Positions 52,601-63,400 of a stretch of 64,000 nt of DNA are shown piece by piece. The DNA lies in contig NZ_JBHRYQ010000001.1 in the NCBI RefSeq assembly GCF_042649125.1, positions 1,736,001 to 1,800,000 on the forward strand. The letters are read 5' to 3'. The notes below the pieces were generated by a model that was given only the letters and a program-made list of their open reading frames with translations, did no database searches and had not been told where the DNA came from. Made by a program: the position numbers and the translations under genes. Origin of the DNA: Leadbetterella lacunae. GTDB lineage: Bacteria > Bacteroidota > Bacteroidia > Cytophagales > Spirosomataceae. Position 1 is the stretch's first letter. Each line of letters opens with the position of its first letter.

Positions 52601-54408
52601 GTTATCTTCGTGATGTCTACAATCGGACTGCCATCACTCAAGCTGTCGTTGCTGATGATTGGCAAGGTCACTGTTGTTCCTACCACGTTGTTTAGTGAGC
52701 TGTCGTTCACCGCAATCGGTGGCTCTTCTACATATGTGATTACGATTGTCGCCGTGCTATCTAGACCTGTTGCATTTTCAATTAACGTGTAATTGATTGG
52801 GCTTGGGTCGGTCGTAAACCCTACTTCTGGGGTAAACTTAACATTGCCTGTAACTGGGTTGTATACGAATGTTCCTTGACCGGCTACTACTAGGGTATCT
52901 TGGATTCCTGGTAATGCTGGGTTTAGGTCTACGGTTATCTTCGTGATGTCTACAATCGGACTGCCATCGCTCAAGCTGTCGTTGCTGATGATTGGCAAGG
53001 TCACTGTTGTTCCTACCACGTTGTTTAATGAGCTGTCGTTCACTGCTACTGGTGGTTCTTCTACATACGTGATCACAATCGTCGCCGTACTGTCTAGGCC
53101 TGTTGCATTTTCAATTAGCGTGTAATTGATCGGGCTTGGGTCAGTCGTAAACCCTACTTCTGGGGTAAACTTAACGTTGCCTGTGATCGGGTTGTAAACG
53201 AATGTTCCTTGACCCGCTACTACTAAGGTATCTTGGATTCCTGGTAATGCTGGGTTTAGGTCTACCGTTATCTTCGTGATGTCTACAATTGGACTGCCAT
53301 CACTCAAGCTGTCGTTGCTGATGATTGGCAAGATCACTGTGGTTCCTACCACGTTGTTTAGTGAGCTGTCGTTCACTGCTACTGGAGGCTCTTCTACATA
53401 CGTGATCACGATTGTCGCCGTACTGTCTAGACCTGTTGCGTTTTCAATTAAAGTGTAATTGATTGGGCTTGGGTCAGTCGTAAAGCCTACTTCTGGCGTA
53501 AACTTAACGTTGCCTGTGATCGGGTTGTATACGAATGTTCCCTGGCCGGCTACTACTAAGGTATCTTGGATTCCAGGTAATGCTGGGTTTAGGTCTACCG
53601 TTATCTTCGTGATGTCTACAATTGGACTGCCATCGCTCAAGCTGTCGTTGCTGATGATTGGCAAGGTCACTGTGGTTCCTACCACGTTGTTTAGTGAGCT
53701 GTCGTTCACTGCAATCGGTGGCTCTTCTACATACGTGATTACGATTGTCGCCGTGCTGTCTAGACCCGTTGCATTTTCAATTAGCGTGTAATTGATTGGG
53801 CTTGGGTCGGTCGTAAACCCTACTTCTGGCGTAAACTTAACGTTGCCTGTGATCGGGTTGTAAACGAATGTTCCTTGGCCGGCTACTACTAGGGTATCTT
53901 GGATTCCTGGTAATGCTGGGTTTAGGTCTACCGTTATCTTCGTGATGTCTACAATTGGACTGCCATCGCTCAAGCTGTCGTTGCTGATGATTGGCAAGGT
54001 CACTGTGGTTCCTACCACGTTGTTTAGTGAGCTGTCGTTCACCGCTATTGGTGGCTCTTCTACATACGTGATCACAATCGTAGCCGTGCTGTCTAGACCT
54101 GTTGCATTTTCAATTAGCGTGTAATTGATTGGGCTTGGGTCAGTCGTAAACCCTACTTCTGGGGTAAACTTAACGTTGCCTGTGATCGGGTTGTAAACGA
54201 ATGTTCCTTGACCGGCTACTACTAAGGTATCTTGGATTCCTGGTAATGCTGGGTTTAGGTCTACCGTTATCTTCGTGATGTCTACAATCGGACTGCCATC
54301 GCTCAAGCTGTCGTTGCTGATGATTGGCAAGGTCACTGTGGTTCCTACCACGTTGTTTAGTGAGCTGTCGTTCACCGCTATTGGTGGCTCTTCTACATAC
54401 GTGATCAC
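46657..54408 (-). CDS. Adhesin segment C: CshA-like repeats, two DUF11 domains, C-terminus
   Basis: Open for 2583 codons to the true C-terminus. It begins within the 111-aa array and contains about 19 of its units, each starting AVNDSSLNNVVGTTVTLPII and ending STATIVITYVEEPP. The unit shows GTFVYNPITGNVKFTPEVGF, the hallmark of CshA fibril repeats. Then follow two DUF11 domains (LRVDKANVVVGDTVTFTVVV and LTKVVNIVNPAIGQKIKFTV), an acidic DDTKDLADEDDGDD link, an Ig-like domain (TVTICEGGKLDVQPFGGVSY) and a tail CVCKSDVWIPINIKKSK. No canonical type IX sorting domain is visible at the end. The left boundary of the frame break is at 54491. Confidence 0.85.
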   Translation of the reverse strand: MITYVEEPPIAVNDSSLNNVVGTTVTLPIISNDSLSDGSPIVDITKITVDLNPALPGIQDTLVVAGQGTFVYNPITGNVKFTPEVGFTTDPSPINYTLIENATGLDSTATIVITYVEEPPIAVNDSSLNNVVGTTVTLPIISNDSLSDGSPIVDITKITVDLNPALPGIQDTLVVAGQGTFVYNPITGNVKFTPEVGFTTDPSPINYTLIENATGLDSTATIVITYVEEPPIAVNDSSLNNVVGTTVTLPIISNDSLSDGSPIVDITKITVDLNPALPGIQDTLVVAGQGTFVYNPITGNVKFTPEVGFTTDPSPINYTLIENATGLDSTATIVITYVEEPPVAVNDSSLNNVVGTTVILPIISNDSLSDGSPIVDITKITVDLNPALPGIQDTLVVAGQGTFVYNPITGNVKFTPEVGFTTDPSPINYTLIENATGLDSTATIVITYVEEPPVAVNDSSLNNVVGTTVTLPIISNDSLSDGSPIVDITKITVDLNPALPGIQDTLVVAGQGTFVYNPVTGNVKFTPEVGFTTDPSPINYTLIENATGLDSTATIVITYVEEPPIAVNDSSLNNVVGTTVTLPIISNDSLSDGSPIVDITKITVDLNPALPGIQDTLVVAGQGTFVYNPITGNVKFTPEVGFTTDPSPINYTLIENATGLDSTATIVITYVEEPPVAVNDSSLNNVVGTTVTLPIISNDSLSDGSPIVDITKITVDLNPALPGIQDTLVVAGQGTFVYNPITGNVKFTPEVGFTTDPSPINYTLIENATGLDSTATIVITYVEEPPIAVNDSSLNNVVGTTVTLPIISNDSLSDGSPIVDITKITVDLNPALPGIQDTLVVAGQGTFVYNPITGNVKFTPEVGFTTDPSPINYTLIENATGLDSTATIVITYVEEPPVAVNDSSLNNVVGTTVTLPIISNDSLSDGSPIVDITKITVDLNPALLGIQDTLVVAGQGTFVYNPITGNVKFTPEVGFTTDPSPINYTLIENATGLDSTATIVITYVEEPPVAVNDSSLNNVVGTTVILPIISNDSLSDGSPIVDITKITVDLNPALPGIQDTLVVAGQGTFVYNPITGNVKFTPEVGFTTDPSPINYTLIENATGLDSTATIVITYVEEPPVAVNDSSLNNVVGTTVTLPIISNDSLSDGSPIVDITKITVDLNPALPGIQDTLVVAGQGTFVYNPITGNVKFTPEVGFTTDPSPINYTLIENATGLDSTATIVITYVEEPPVAVNDSSLNNVVGTTVTLPIISNDSLSDGSPIVDITKITVDLNPALPGIQDTLVVAGQGAFVYNPITGNVKFTPEVGFTTDPSPINYTLIENATGLDSTATIVITYVEEPPIAVNDSSLNNVVGTTVTLPIISNDSLSDGSPIVDITKITVDLNPALPGIQDTLVVAGQGTFVYNPITGNVKFTPEVGFTTDPSPINYTLIENATGLDSTATIVITYVEEPPVAVNDSSLNNVVGTTVTLPIISNDSLSDGSPIVDITKITVDLNPALPGIQDTLVVAGQGTFVYNPITGNVKFTPEVGFTTDPSPINYTLIENATGLDSTATIVITYVEEPPIAVNDSSLNNVVGTTVTLPIISNDSLSDGSPIVDITKITVDLNPALPGIQDTLVVAGQGTFVYNPITGNVKFTPEVGFTTDPSPINYTLIENATGLDSTATIVITYVEEPPIAVNDSSLNNVVGTTVTLPIISNDSLSDGSPIVDITKITVDLNPALPGIQDTLVVAGQGTFVYNPITGNVKFTPEVGFTTDPSPINYTLIENATGLDSTATIVITYVEEPPIAVNDSSLNNVVGTTVTLPIISNDSLSDGSPIVDITKITVDLNPALPGIQDTLVVAGQGTFVYNPITGNVKFTPEVGFTTDPSPINYTLIENATGLDSTATIVITYVEEPPVAVNDSSLNNVVGTTVTLPIISNDSLSDGSPIVDITKITVDLNPALPGIQDTLVVAGQGTFVYNPITGNVKFTPEVGFTTDPSPINYTLIENATGLDSTATIVITYVEEPPVAVNDSSLNNVVGTTVTLPIISNDSLSDGSPIVDITKITVDLNPALPGIQDTLVVAGQGTFVYNPITGNVKFTPEVTFYGQPTPIDYVLIENASGLSDTAKIVIRYQEADLNLVLRVDKANVVVGDTVTFTVVVKNDGPTNATNAKVGNYIPNGYSNITNISNAGILTNDTLTWSGLNIPVGDSIVLTYKAKVLAPSNGTNYINLAEITYADQFDPDSKPNNGADTNNSGGIGSQDNDDTKDLADEDDGDDARVYLQVADLSLTKVVNIVNPAIGQKIKFTVTVSNAGADTATNVAVTDYLQNGYSNFTNISNGGVLVNNKIVWNIPMLAVNDSLVLTFEATVNAPSDTTIYKNEAEITALDQLDTDSKVFNFTGTVKEDDEAIVCVLPVTIPDTVTICEGGKLDVQPFGGVSYAWVGPNGYTSLVKDLVIDTVSISNGGIYRLSVTNALGCNVTSLLRVIVDPKPIATLEAINSGCVGDSSLHNGKIRVTNYPANTKFQVSKGAVFNESSASTIAAIPADGVLLRDVANPITTQEYTVRIWNNNGCFKDYTVEFVNIQCVCKSDVWIPINIKKSK

Positions 54409-57400
54409 AATCGTAGCCGTGCTGTCTAGACCTGTTGCATTTTCAATTAGCGTGTAATTGATTGGGCTTGGGTCGGTCGTAAACCCTACTTCTGGGTAAA
54501 CTTAACGTTGCCTGTGATCGGGTTGTAAACGAATGTTCCTTGGCCGGCTACTACTAAGGTATCTTGGATTCCTGGTAATGCTGGGTTTAGGTCTACCGTT
54601 ATCTTCGTGATGTCTACAATTGGGCTGCCATCGCTCAAGCTGTCGTTGCTGATGATTGGCAAGGTCACTGTGGTTCCTACCACATTGTTTAGTGAGCTGT
54701 CGTTCACCGCTACTGGCGGTTCTTCTACATACGTGATCACAATCGTCGCTGTGCTGTCTAGACCTGTTGCATTTTCAATTAGCGTGTAATTGATTGGGCT
54801 TGGGTCAGTCGTAAACCCTACTTCTGGCGTAAACTTAACGTTGCCTGTGATCGGGTTGTAAACGAATGTTCCTTGGCCGGCTACTACTAAGGTATCTTGG
54901 ATTCCTGGTAATGCTGGGTTTAGGTCTACTGTTATCTTCGTGATGTCTACAATTGGGCTGCCATCGCTCAAGCTGTCGTTGCTGATGATTGGCAAGGTCA
55001 CTGTGGTTCCTACCACATTGTTTAGTGAGCTGTCGTTCACCGCTACTGGCGGTTCTTCTACATACGTGATCACAATCGTCGCTGTGCTGTCTAGACCTGT
55101 TGCATTTTCAATTAGCGTGTAATTGATTGGGCTTGGGTCGGTCGTAAACCCTACTTCTGGGGTAAACTTAACGTTGCCTGTGATCGGGTTGTAAACGAAT
55201 GTTCCTTGGCCGGCTACTACTAAGGTATCTTGGATTCCTGGTAATGCTGGGTTTAGGTCTACCGTTATCTTCGTGATGTCTACAATTGGGCTACCATCGC
55301 TCAAGCTGTCGTTGCTGATGATTGGCAAGGTCACTGTGGTTCCTACCACATTGTTTAGTGAGCTGTCGTTCACCGCTACTGGCGGTTCTTCTACATACGT
55401 GATCACAATCGTCGCTGTGCTGTCTAGACCTGTTGCATTTTCAATTAGCGTGTAATTGATTGGGCTTGGGTCAGTCGTAAACCCTACTTCTGGCGTAAAC
55501 TTAACGTTGCCTGTGATCGGGTTGTAAACGAATGTTCCTTGGCCGGCTACTACTAAGGTATCTTGGATTCCTGGTAATGCTGGGTTTAGGTCTACCGTTA
55601 TCTTCGTGATGTCTACAATTGGGCTGCCATCGCTCAAGCTGTCGTTGCTGATGATTGGCAAGGTCACTGTGGTTCCTACCACATTGTTTAGTGAGCTGTC
55701 GTTCACCGCTACTGGCGGTTCTTCTACATACGTGATCACAATCGTCGCTGTGCTGTCTAGACCTGTTGCATTTTCAATTAGCGTGTAATTGATTGGGCTT
55801 GGGTCAGTCGTAAACCCTACTTCTGGCGTAAACTTAACGTTGCCTGTGATCGGGTTGTAAACGAATGTTCCTTGACCCGCTACTACTAAGGTATCTTGGA
55901 TTCCTGGTAATGCTGGGTTTAGATCTACCGTTATCTTCGTGATGTCTACAATCGGACTACCATCGCTCAAGCTGTCGTTGCTGATGATTGGCAAGGTCAC
56001 TGTGGTTCCTACCACGTTGTTTAGTGAGCTATCGTTCACTGCTATTGGTGGCTCTTCTACATACGTGATTACGATTGTCGCCGTACTGTCTAGACCCGTT
56101 GCATTCTCAATTAGCGTGTAATTGATTGGGCTTGGGTCGGTCGTAAACCCTACTTCTGGGGTAAACTTAACGTTGCCTGTGATCGGGTTGTATACGAATG
56201 TTCCTTGGCCGGCCACTACTAGGGTATCTTGGATTCCTGGTAATGCTGGGTTTAGGTCTACCGTTATCTTCGTGATGTCTAAAATCGGACTGCCATCGCT
56301 CAAGCTGTCGTTGCTGATGATTGGCAAGGTCACTGTGGTTCCTACCACGTTGTTTAGTGAGCTGTCGTTCACCGCAATCGGTGGCTCTTCTACATACGTG
56401 ATCACAATCGTAGCCGTACTGTCTAGACCTGTTGCATTCTCAATTAGCGTGTAATTGATTGGGCTTGGGTCAATCGTAAACCCTACTTCTGGGGTAAACT
56501 TAACGTTGCCTGTGATCGGGTTGTAAACGAATGTTCCTTGGCCGGCTACTACTAGGGTATCTTGGATTCCTGGTAATGCTGGGTTTAGGTCTACCGTTAT
56601 CTTCGTGATGTCTACAATTGGACTGCCATCGCTCAAGCTGTCGTTGCTGATGATTGGCAAGGTCACTGTGGTTCCTACCACGTTGTTTAGTGAGCTGTCG
56701 TTCACCGCTACTGGCGGTTCTTCTACATACGTGATCACAATCGTCGCTGTGCTGTCTAGACCTGTTGCATTTTCAATTAGCGTGTAATTGATTGGGCTTG
56801 GGTCAGTCGTAAACCCTACTTCTGGCGTAAACTTAACGTTGCCTGTGATCGGGTTGTAAACGAATGTTCCTTGACCCGCTACTACTAAGGTATCTTGGAT
56901 TCCTGGTAATGCTGGGTTTAGATCTACCGTAATTTCAGTAGGAATTGGATTATTCCCATTCGATAAACTATCATTTGAAATAATATTTAATGTAACTGCA
57001 GTTCCAACTACATTATTCAAAAGACTATCGTTAACTGCAACCACTAATTCACCTACTTCAAGTGATTCATTTGCGGTTGGATCCACCAATGTACCTCCTA
57101 CTGGCTTACCAGTTGCTGTTGCTGTATTTAGGATATTTTTATTTGCGACAATATCTTCTCTTGCAATAATATATTCTGAAGTCCAAACTGCTGTTTGACC
57201 AGGATATAATGAATCAACTATATTATCAAGAGCATTGTCAATTCCTGTGGTACTAATTAAAGTAATTATTCCTAGAGGGTTTACACCTAAATGAACATCA
57301 GAAACTTTAACATCTTTGATTAATACATTACCTGTATTTACAACTGTATATGTATAAGTAATTTTTTGTCCTTCATATACAAGAGTGGTATCATCAGCAA

Positions 57401-60400
57401 TTTTAGTTAAACTTAAATTTGGCAATTGTCTAACTCCTGTTGCCGCGGTATCTGTTTTAACGATTGGCGTCTCCGTGGTTTTTACCGTCGCAATGTTTAC
57501 TAAAGTATTGCCTGCGTCTATGTCTGCTTGGGTTACCGCATAGCTGATCGTATACGTGAACGTCTCACCTACTTCTAGGATGTTGTTGTTCGTGATACTT
57601 TCATTTGTTTTTACTAGCGTGCCAATTGTTCCGTTTGGTAAGGTATCGCTTACGGCTACGTTCGTTAGGCTTTGGTTTCCGGTGTTTACTACCACTACTT
57701 CGTAGTTGATTGTGCCCGGTGTCGTCACTGGGTTTTGGCCGCCTACTTGTGTTTTTGTGATCGTTAAGCTTGGTGCCTGGCCTACTGGCGTTGCCGCGGT
57801 ATCGGTTTTAACAATTGGCGTCTCCGTTGTTTTTACCGTTGCAATGTTTACTAAAGTATTGCCTGCGTCTATGTCTGCTTGGGTTACCGCATAGCTGATC
57901 GTATACGTGAACGTCTCACCTACTTCTAGGATGTTGTTGTTCGTGATACTTTCATTTGTTTTTACTAGCGTGCCAATTGTTCCGTTTGGAAGCGTATCGC
58001 TTACGGCTACGTTCGTTAGGCTTTGGTTTCCGGTGTTTACTACCACTACTTCGTAGTTGATTGTGCCCGGTGTCGTCACTGGGTTTTGGCCGCCTACTTG
58101 TGTTTTCGTGATCGTTAAGCTTGGTGCCTGACTTACTGGCGTTGCCGCTGTATCGGTTTTAACAATTGGCGTCTCCGTTGTTTTTACCGTTGCAATGTTT
58201 ACTAAAGTATTGCCTGCGTCTATGTCTGCTTGGGTTACCGCATAGCTGATCGTATACGTGAACGTCTCACCTACTTCTAGGATGTTGTTGTTCGTGATAC
58301 TTTCATTTGTTTTTACTAGCGTGCCAATTGTTCCGTTTGGTAAGGTATCGCTTACGGCTACGTTTGTTAGGCTTTGGTTTCCGGTGTTTACTACCACTAC
58401 TTCGTAGTTGATTGTGCCCGGTGTCGTCACTGGGTTTTGGCCGCCTACTTGTGTTTTCGTATCGTTAGCTTGGCGTTTGACTTACTGGTGTTGCCGCTGT
58501 ATCGTTTTAACAATCGGCGTCTCCGTTGTTTTTACGGTCGCAATGTTTACTAAAGTATTGCCTGCGTCTATGTCTGCTTGGGTTACCGCATAGCTGATCG
58601 TATACGTGAACGTCTCGCCTACTTCTAGGATGTTGTTGTTCGTGATACTTTCGTTGTTTTTACTAGCGTGCCAATTGTTCCGTTTGGAAGCGTATCGCTT
58701 ACGGCTACGTTCGTTAGGCTTTGGTTTCCGGTGTTTACTACCACTACTTCGTAGTTGATTGTGCCCGGTGTCGTCACTGGGTTTTGGCCGCCTACTTGTG
58801 TTTTCGTGATCGTTAAGCTTGGTGCCTGACTTACTGGCGTTGCCGCGGTATCGGTTTTAACAATTGGCGTCTCCGTTGTTTTTACCGTTGCAATGTTTAC
58901 TAAAGTATTGCCTGCGTCTATGTCTGCTTGGGTTACGCATAGTTGATCGTATACGTGAACGTCTCACCTACTTCTAGGATGTTGTTGTTCGTGATACTTT
59001 CATTTGTTTTTACTAGCGTGCCAATTGTTCCGTTTGGAAGCGTATCGCTTACGGCTACGTTCGTTAGGCTTTGGTTTCCGGTGTTTACTACCACTACTTC
59101 GTAGTTGATTGTGCCCGGTGTCGTCACTGGGTTTTGGCCGCCTACTTGTGTTTTCGTGATCGTTAAGCTTGGTGCCTGACTTACTGGCGTTGCCGCGGTA
59201 TCGGTTTTAACAATTGGCGTCTCCGTTGTTTTTACCGTTGCAATGTTTACTAAAGTATTGCCTGCGTCTATGTCTGCTTGGGTTACCGCATAGCTGATCG
59301 TATACGTGAACGTCTCACCTACTTCTAGGATGTTGTTGTTCGTGATACTTTCATTTGTTTTTACTAGCGTGCCAATTGTTCCGTTTGGAAGCGTATCGCT
59401 TACGGCTACGTTCGTTAGGCTTTGGTTTCCGGTGTTTACTACCACTACTTCGTAGTTGATTGTGCCCGGTGTCGTCACTGGGTTTTGGCCGCCTACTTGT
59501 GTTTTCGTGATCGTTAAGCTTGGTGCCTGACTTACTGGCGTTGCCGCGGTATCGGTTTTAACAATTGGCGTCTCCGTTGTTTTTACCGTTGCAATGTTTA
59601 CTAAAGTATTGCCTGCGTCTATGTCTGCTTGGGTTACCGCATAGCTGATCGTATACGTGAACGTCTCACCTACTTCTAGGATGTTGTTGTTCGTGATACT
59701 TTCATTTGTTTTTACTAGCGTGCCAATTGTTCCGTTTGGTAAGGTATCGCTTACCGCTACGTTCGTTAGGCTTTGGTTTCCGGTGTTTACTACCACTACT
59801 TCGTAGTTGATTGTGCCCGGTGTCGTCACTGGGTTTTGGCCGCCTACTTGTGTTTTCGTGATCGTTAAGCTTGGTGCCTGACTTACTGGCGTTGCCGCGG
59901 TATCGGTTTTAACAATTGGCGTCTCCGTTGTTTTTACCGTTGCAATGTTTACTAAAGTATTGCCTGCGTCTATGTCTGCTTGGGTTACCGCATAGCTGAT
60001 CGTATACGTGAACGTCTCACCTACTTCTAGGATGTTGTTGTTCGTGATACTTTCATTTGTTTTTACTAGCGTGCCAATTGTTCCGTTTGGAAGCGTATCG
60101 CTTACGGCTACGTTCGTTAGGCTTTGGTTTCCGGTGTTTACTACCACTACTTCGTAGTTGATTGTGCCCGGTGTCGTCACTGGGTTTTGGCCGCCTACTT
60201 GTGTTTTCGTGATCGTTAAGCTTGGTGCCTGACTTACTGGCGTTGCCGCTGTATCGGTTTTAACAATTGGCGTCTCCGTTGTTTTTACCGTTGCAATGTT
60301 TACTAAAGTATTGCCTGCGTCTATGTCTGCTTGGGTTACCGCATAGCTGATCGTATACGTGAACGTCTCACCTACTTCTAGGATGTTGTTGTTCGTGATA

Positions 60401-63400
60401 CTTTCGTTTGTTTTTACTAGCGTGCCAATTGTTCCGTTTGGAAGCGTATCGCTTACGGCTACGTTCGTTAGGCTTTGGTTTCCGGTGTTTACTACCACTA
60501 CTTCGTAGTTGATTGTGCCCGGTGTCGTCACTGGGTTTTGGCCGCCTACTTGTGTTTTCGTGATCGTTAAGCTTGGTGCCTGCCTACTGGTGTTGCGCTG
60601 TATCGGTTTTAACGATTGGCGTTTCCGTTGTTTTTACCGTTGCAATGTTGACTAAAGTATTGCCTGCGTCTATGTCTGCTTGGGTTACCGCATAGCTGAT
60701 CGTATACGTGAACGTCTCACCTACTTCTAGGATGTTGTTGTTCGTGATACTTTCGTTGGTTTTTACTAGCGTGCCAATTGTTCCGTTTGGTAAGGTGTCG
60801 CTTACGCTACGTTCGTTAGGCTTTGGTTTCCGGTGTTTACTACCACTACTTCGTAGTTGATTGTGCCCGGTGTCGTCACTGGGTTTTGGCCGCCTACTTG
60901 TGTTTTCGTGATCGTTAAGCTTGGTGCCTGACCTACTGGCGTTGCTGCTGTATCGGTTTTAACGATCGGCGTTTCCGTGTTTTTACCGTTGCAATGTTGA
61001 CTAAAGTATTGCCTGCGTCTATGTCTGCTTGGTTACGCATAGCTGATCGTATACGTGAACGTCTCTCCTACTTCTAGGATGTTGTTGTTCGTGATACTTT
61101 CGTTGTTTTTACTAGCGTGCCAATTGTTCCGTTTGGTAAGGTGTCGCTTACCGCTACGTTCGTTAGGCTTTGGTTTCCGGTGTTTACTACCACTACTTCG
61201 TAGTTGATTGTGCCCGGTGTCGTCACTGGGTTTTGGCCGCCTACTTGTGTTTTCGTGATCGTTAAGCTTGGTGCCTGACCTACTGGCGTTGCTGCTGTAT
61301 CGGTTTTAACAATTGGCGTTTCCGTGTTTTTACCGTTGCAATTTGACTAGTTGTTCCTGCGTCTATGTCTGCTTGGGTTACCGCATAGCTGATCGTATAC
61401 GTGAACGTCTCACCTACTTCTAGGATGTTGTTGTTCGTGATACTTTCATTTGTTTTTACTAGCGTGCCAATTGTTCCGTTTGGTAAGGTGTCGCTTACCG
61501 CTACGTTCGTTAGGCTTTGGTTTCCGGTGTTTACTACCACTACTTCGTAGTTGATTGTGCCCGGTGTCGTCACTGGGTTTTGGCCGCCTACTTGTGTTTT
61601 CGTGATCGTTAAGCTTGGTGCCTGACCTACTGGCGTTGCTGCTGTATCGGTTTTAACGATCGGCGTTTCCGTGGTTTTTACCGTTGCAATGTTGACTAAA
61701 GTATTGCCTGCGTCTATGTCTGCTTGGGTACCGCATAGTTGATCGTATACGTGAACGTCTCTCCTACTTCTAGGATGTTGTTGTTCGTGATACTTTCATT
61801 GTTTTTACTAGCGTGCCAATTGTTCCGTTTGGTAAGGTGTCGCTTACGCTACGTTCGTTAGGCTTTGGTTTCCGGTGTTTACTACCACTACTTCGTAGTT
61901 GATTGTGCCCGGTGTCGTCACTGGGTTTTGGCCGCCTACTTGTGTTTTCGTGATCGTTAAGCTTGGTGCCTGACTTACTGGCGTTGCCGCGGTATCGGTT
62001 TTAACGATCGGTGTTTCGTTGTTTTTACCGTTGCAATGTTTACTAAAGTATTGCCTGCGTCTATGTCTGCTTGGGTTACCGCATAGTTGATCGTATACGT
62101 GAACGTCTCGCCTACTTCTAGGATGTTGTTGTTCGTGATACTTTCATTTGTTTTTACTAGCGTGCCAATTGTTCCGTTTGGTAAGGTGTCGCTTACGGCT
62201 ACGTTCGTTAGGCTTTGGTTTCCGGTGTTTACTACCACTACTTCGTAGTTGATTGTGCCCGGTGTCGTCACTGGGTTTTGGCCGCCTACTTGTGTTTTCG
62301 TGATCGTTAAGCTTGGTGCCTGACCTACTGGCGTTGCCGCTGTATCGGTTTTAACAATCGGTGTTTCGTTGTTTTTACGGTCGCAATGTTGACTAAAGTA
62401 TTGCCTGCGTCTATGTCTGCTTGGGTTACCGCATAGCTGATCGTATACGTGAACGTCTCACCTACTTCTAGGATGTTGTTGTTCGTGATACTTTCATTTG
62501 TTTTTACTAGCGTGCCAATTGTTCCGTTTGGTAAGGTATCGCTTACGGCTACGTTCGTTAGGCTTTGGTTTCCGGTGTTTACTACCACTACTTCGTAGTT
62601 GATTGTGCCCGGTGTCGTCACTGGGTTTTGGCCGCCTACTTGTGTTTTCGTGATCGTTAGCTTGGCGTTGACTTACTGGTGTTGCCGCTGTATCGTTTTA
62701 ACAATTGGCGTCTCCGTTGTTTTTACGGTCGCAATGTTTACTAAAGTATTGCCTGCGTCTATGTCTGCTTGGGTTACCGCATAGCTGATCGTATACGTGA
62801 ACGTCTCACCTACTTCTAGGATGTTGTTGTTCGTGATACTTTCATTTGTTTTTACTAGCGTGCCAATTGTTCCGTTTGGAAGCGTATCGCTTACGGCTAC
62901 GTTCGTTAGGCTTTGGTTTCCGGTGTTTACTACCACTACTTCGTAGTTGATTGTGCCCGGTGTCGTCACTGGGTTTTGGCCGCCTACTTGTGTTTTCGTG
63001 ATCGTTAAGCTTGGTGCCTGACTTACTGGCGTTGCCGCTGTATCGGTTTTAACAATTGGCGTCTCCGTTGTTTTTACCGTTGCAATGTTTACTAAAGTAT
63101 TGCCTGCGTCTATGTCTGCTTGGGTTACCGCATAGCTGATCGTATACGTGAACGTCTCACCTACTTCTAGGATGTTGTTGTTCGTGATACTTTCGTTTGT
63201 TTTTACTAGCGTGCCAATTGTTCCGTTTGGAAGCGTATCGCTTACGGCTACGTTCGTTAGGCTTTGGTTTCCGGTGTTTACTACCACTACTTCGTAGTTG
63301 ATTGTGCCCGGTGTCGTCACTGGGTTTTGGCCGCCTACTTGTGTTTTCGTGATCGTTAAGCTTGGTGCCTGGCCTACTGGTGTTGCGGCTGTATCGGTTT

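Noticed and set aside
48281..56787. Serial 60- and 110-codon plus-strand frames across the adhesin
   Set aside because: They recur with the 333-bp period and are antisense shadows of the repeat unit.
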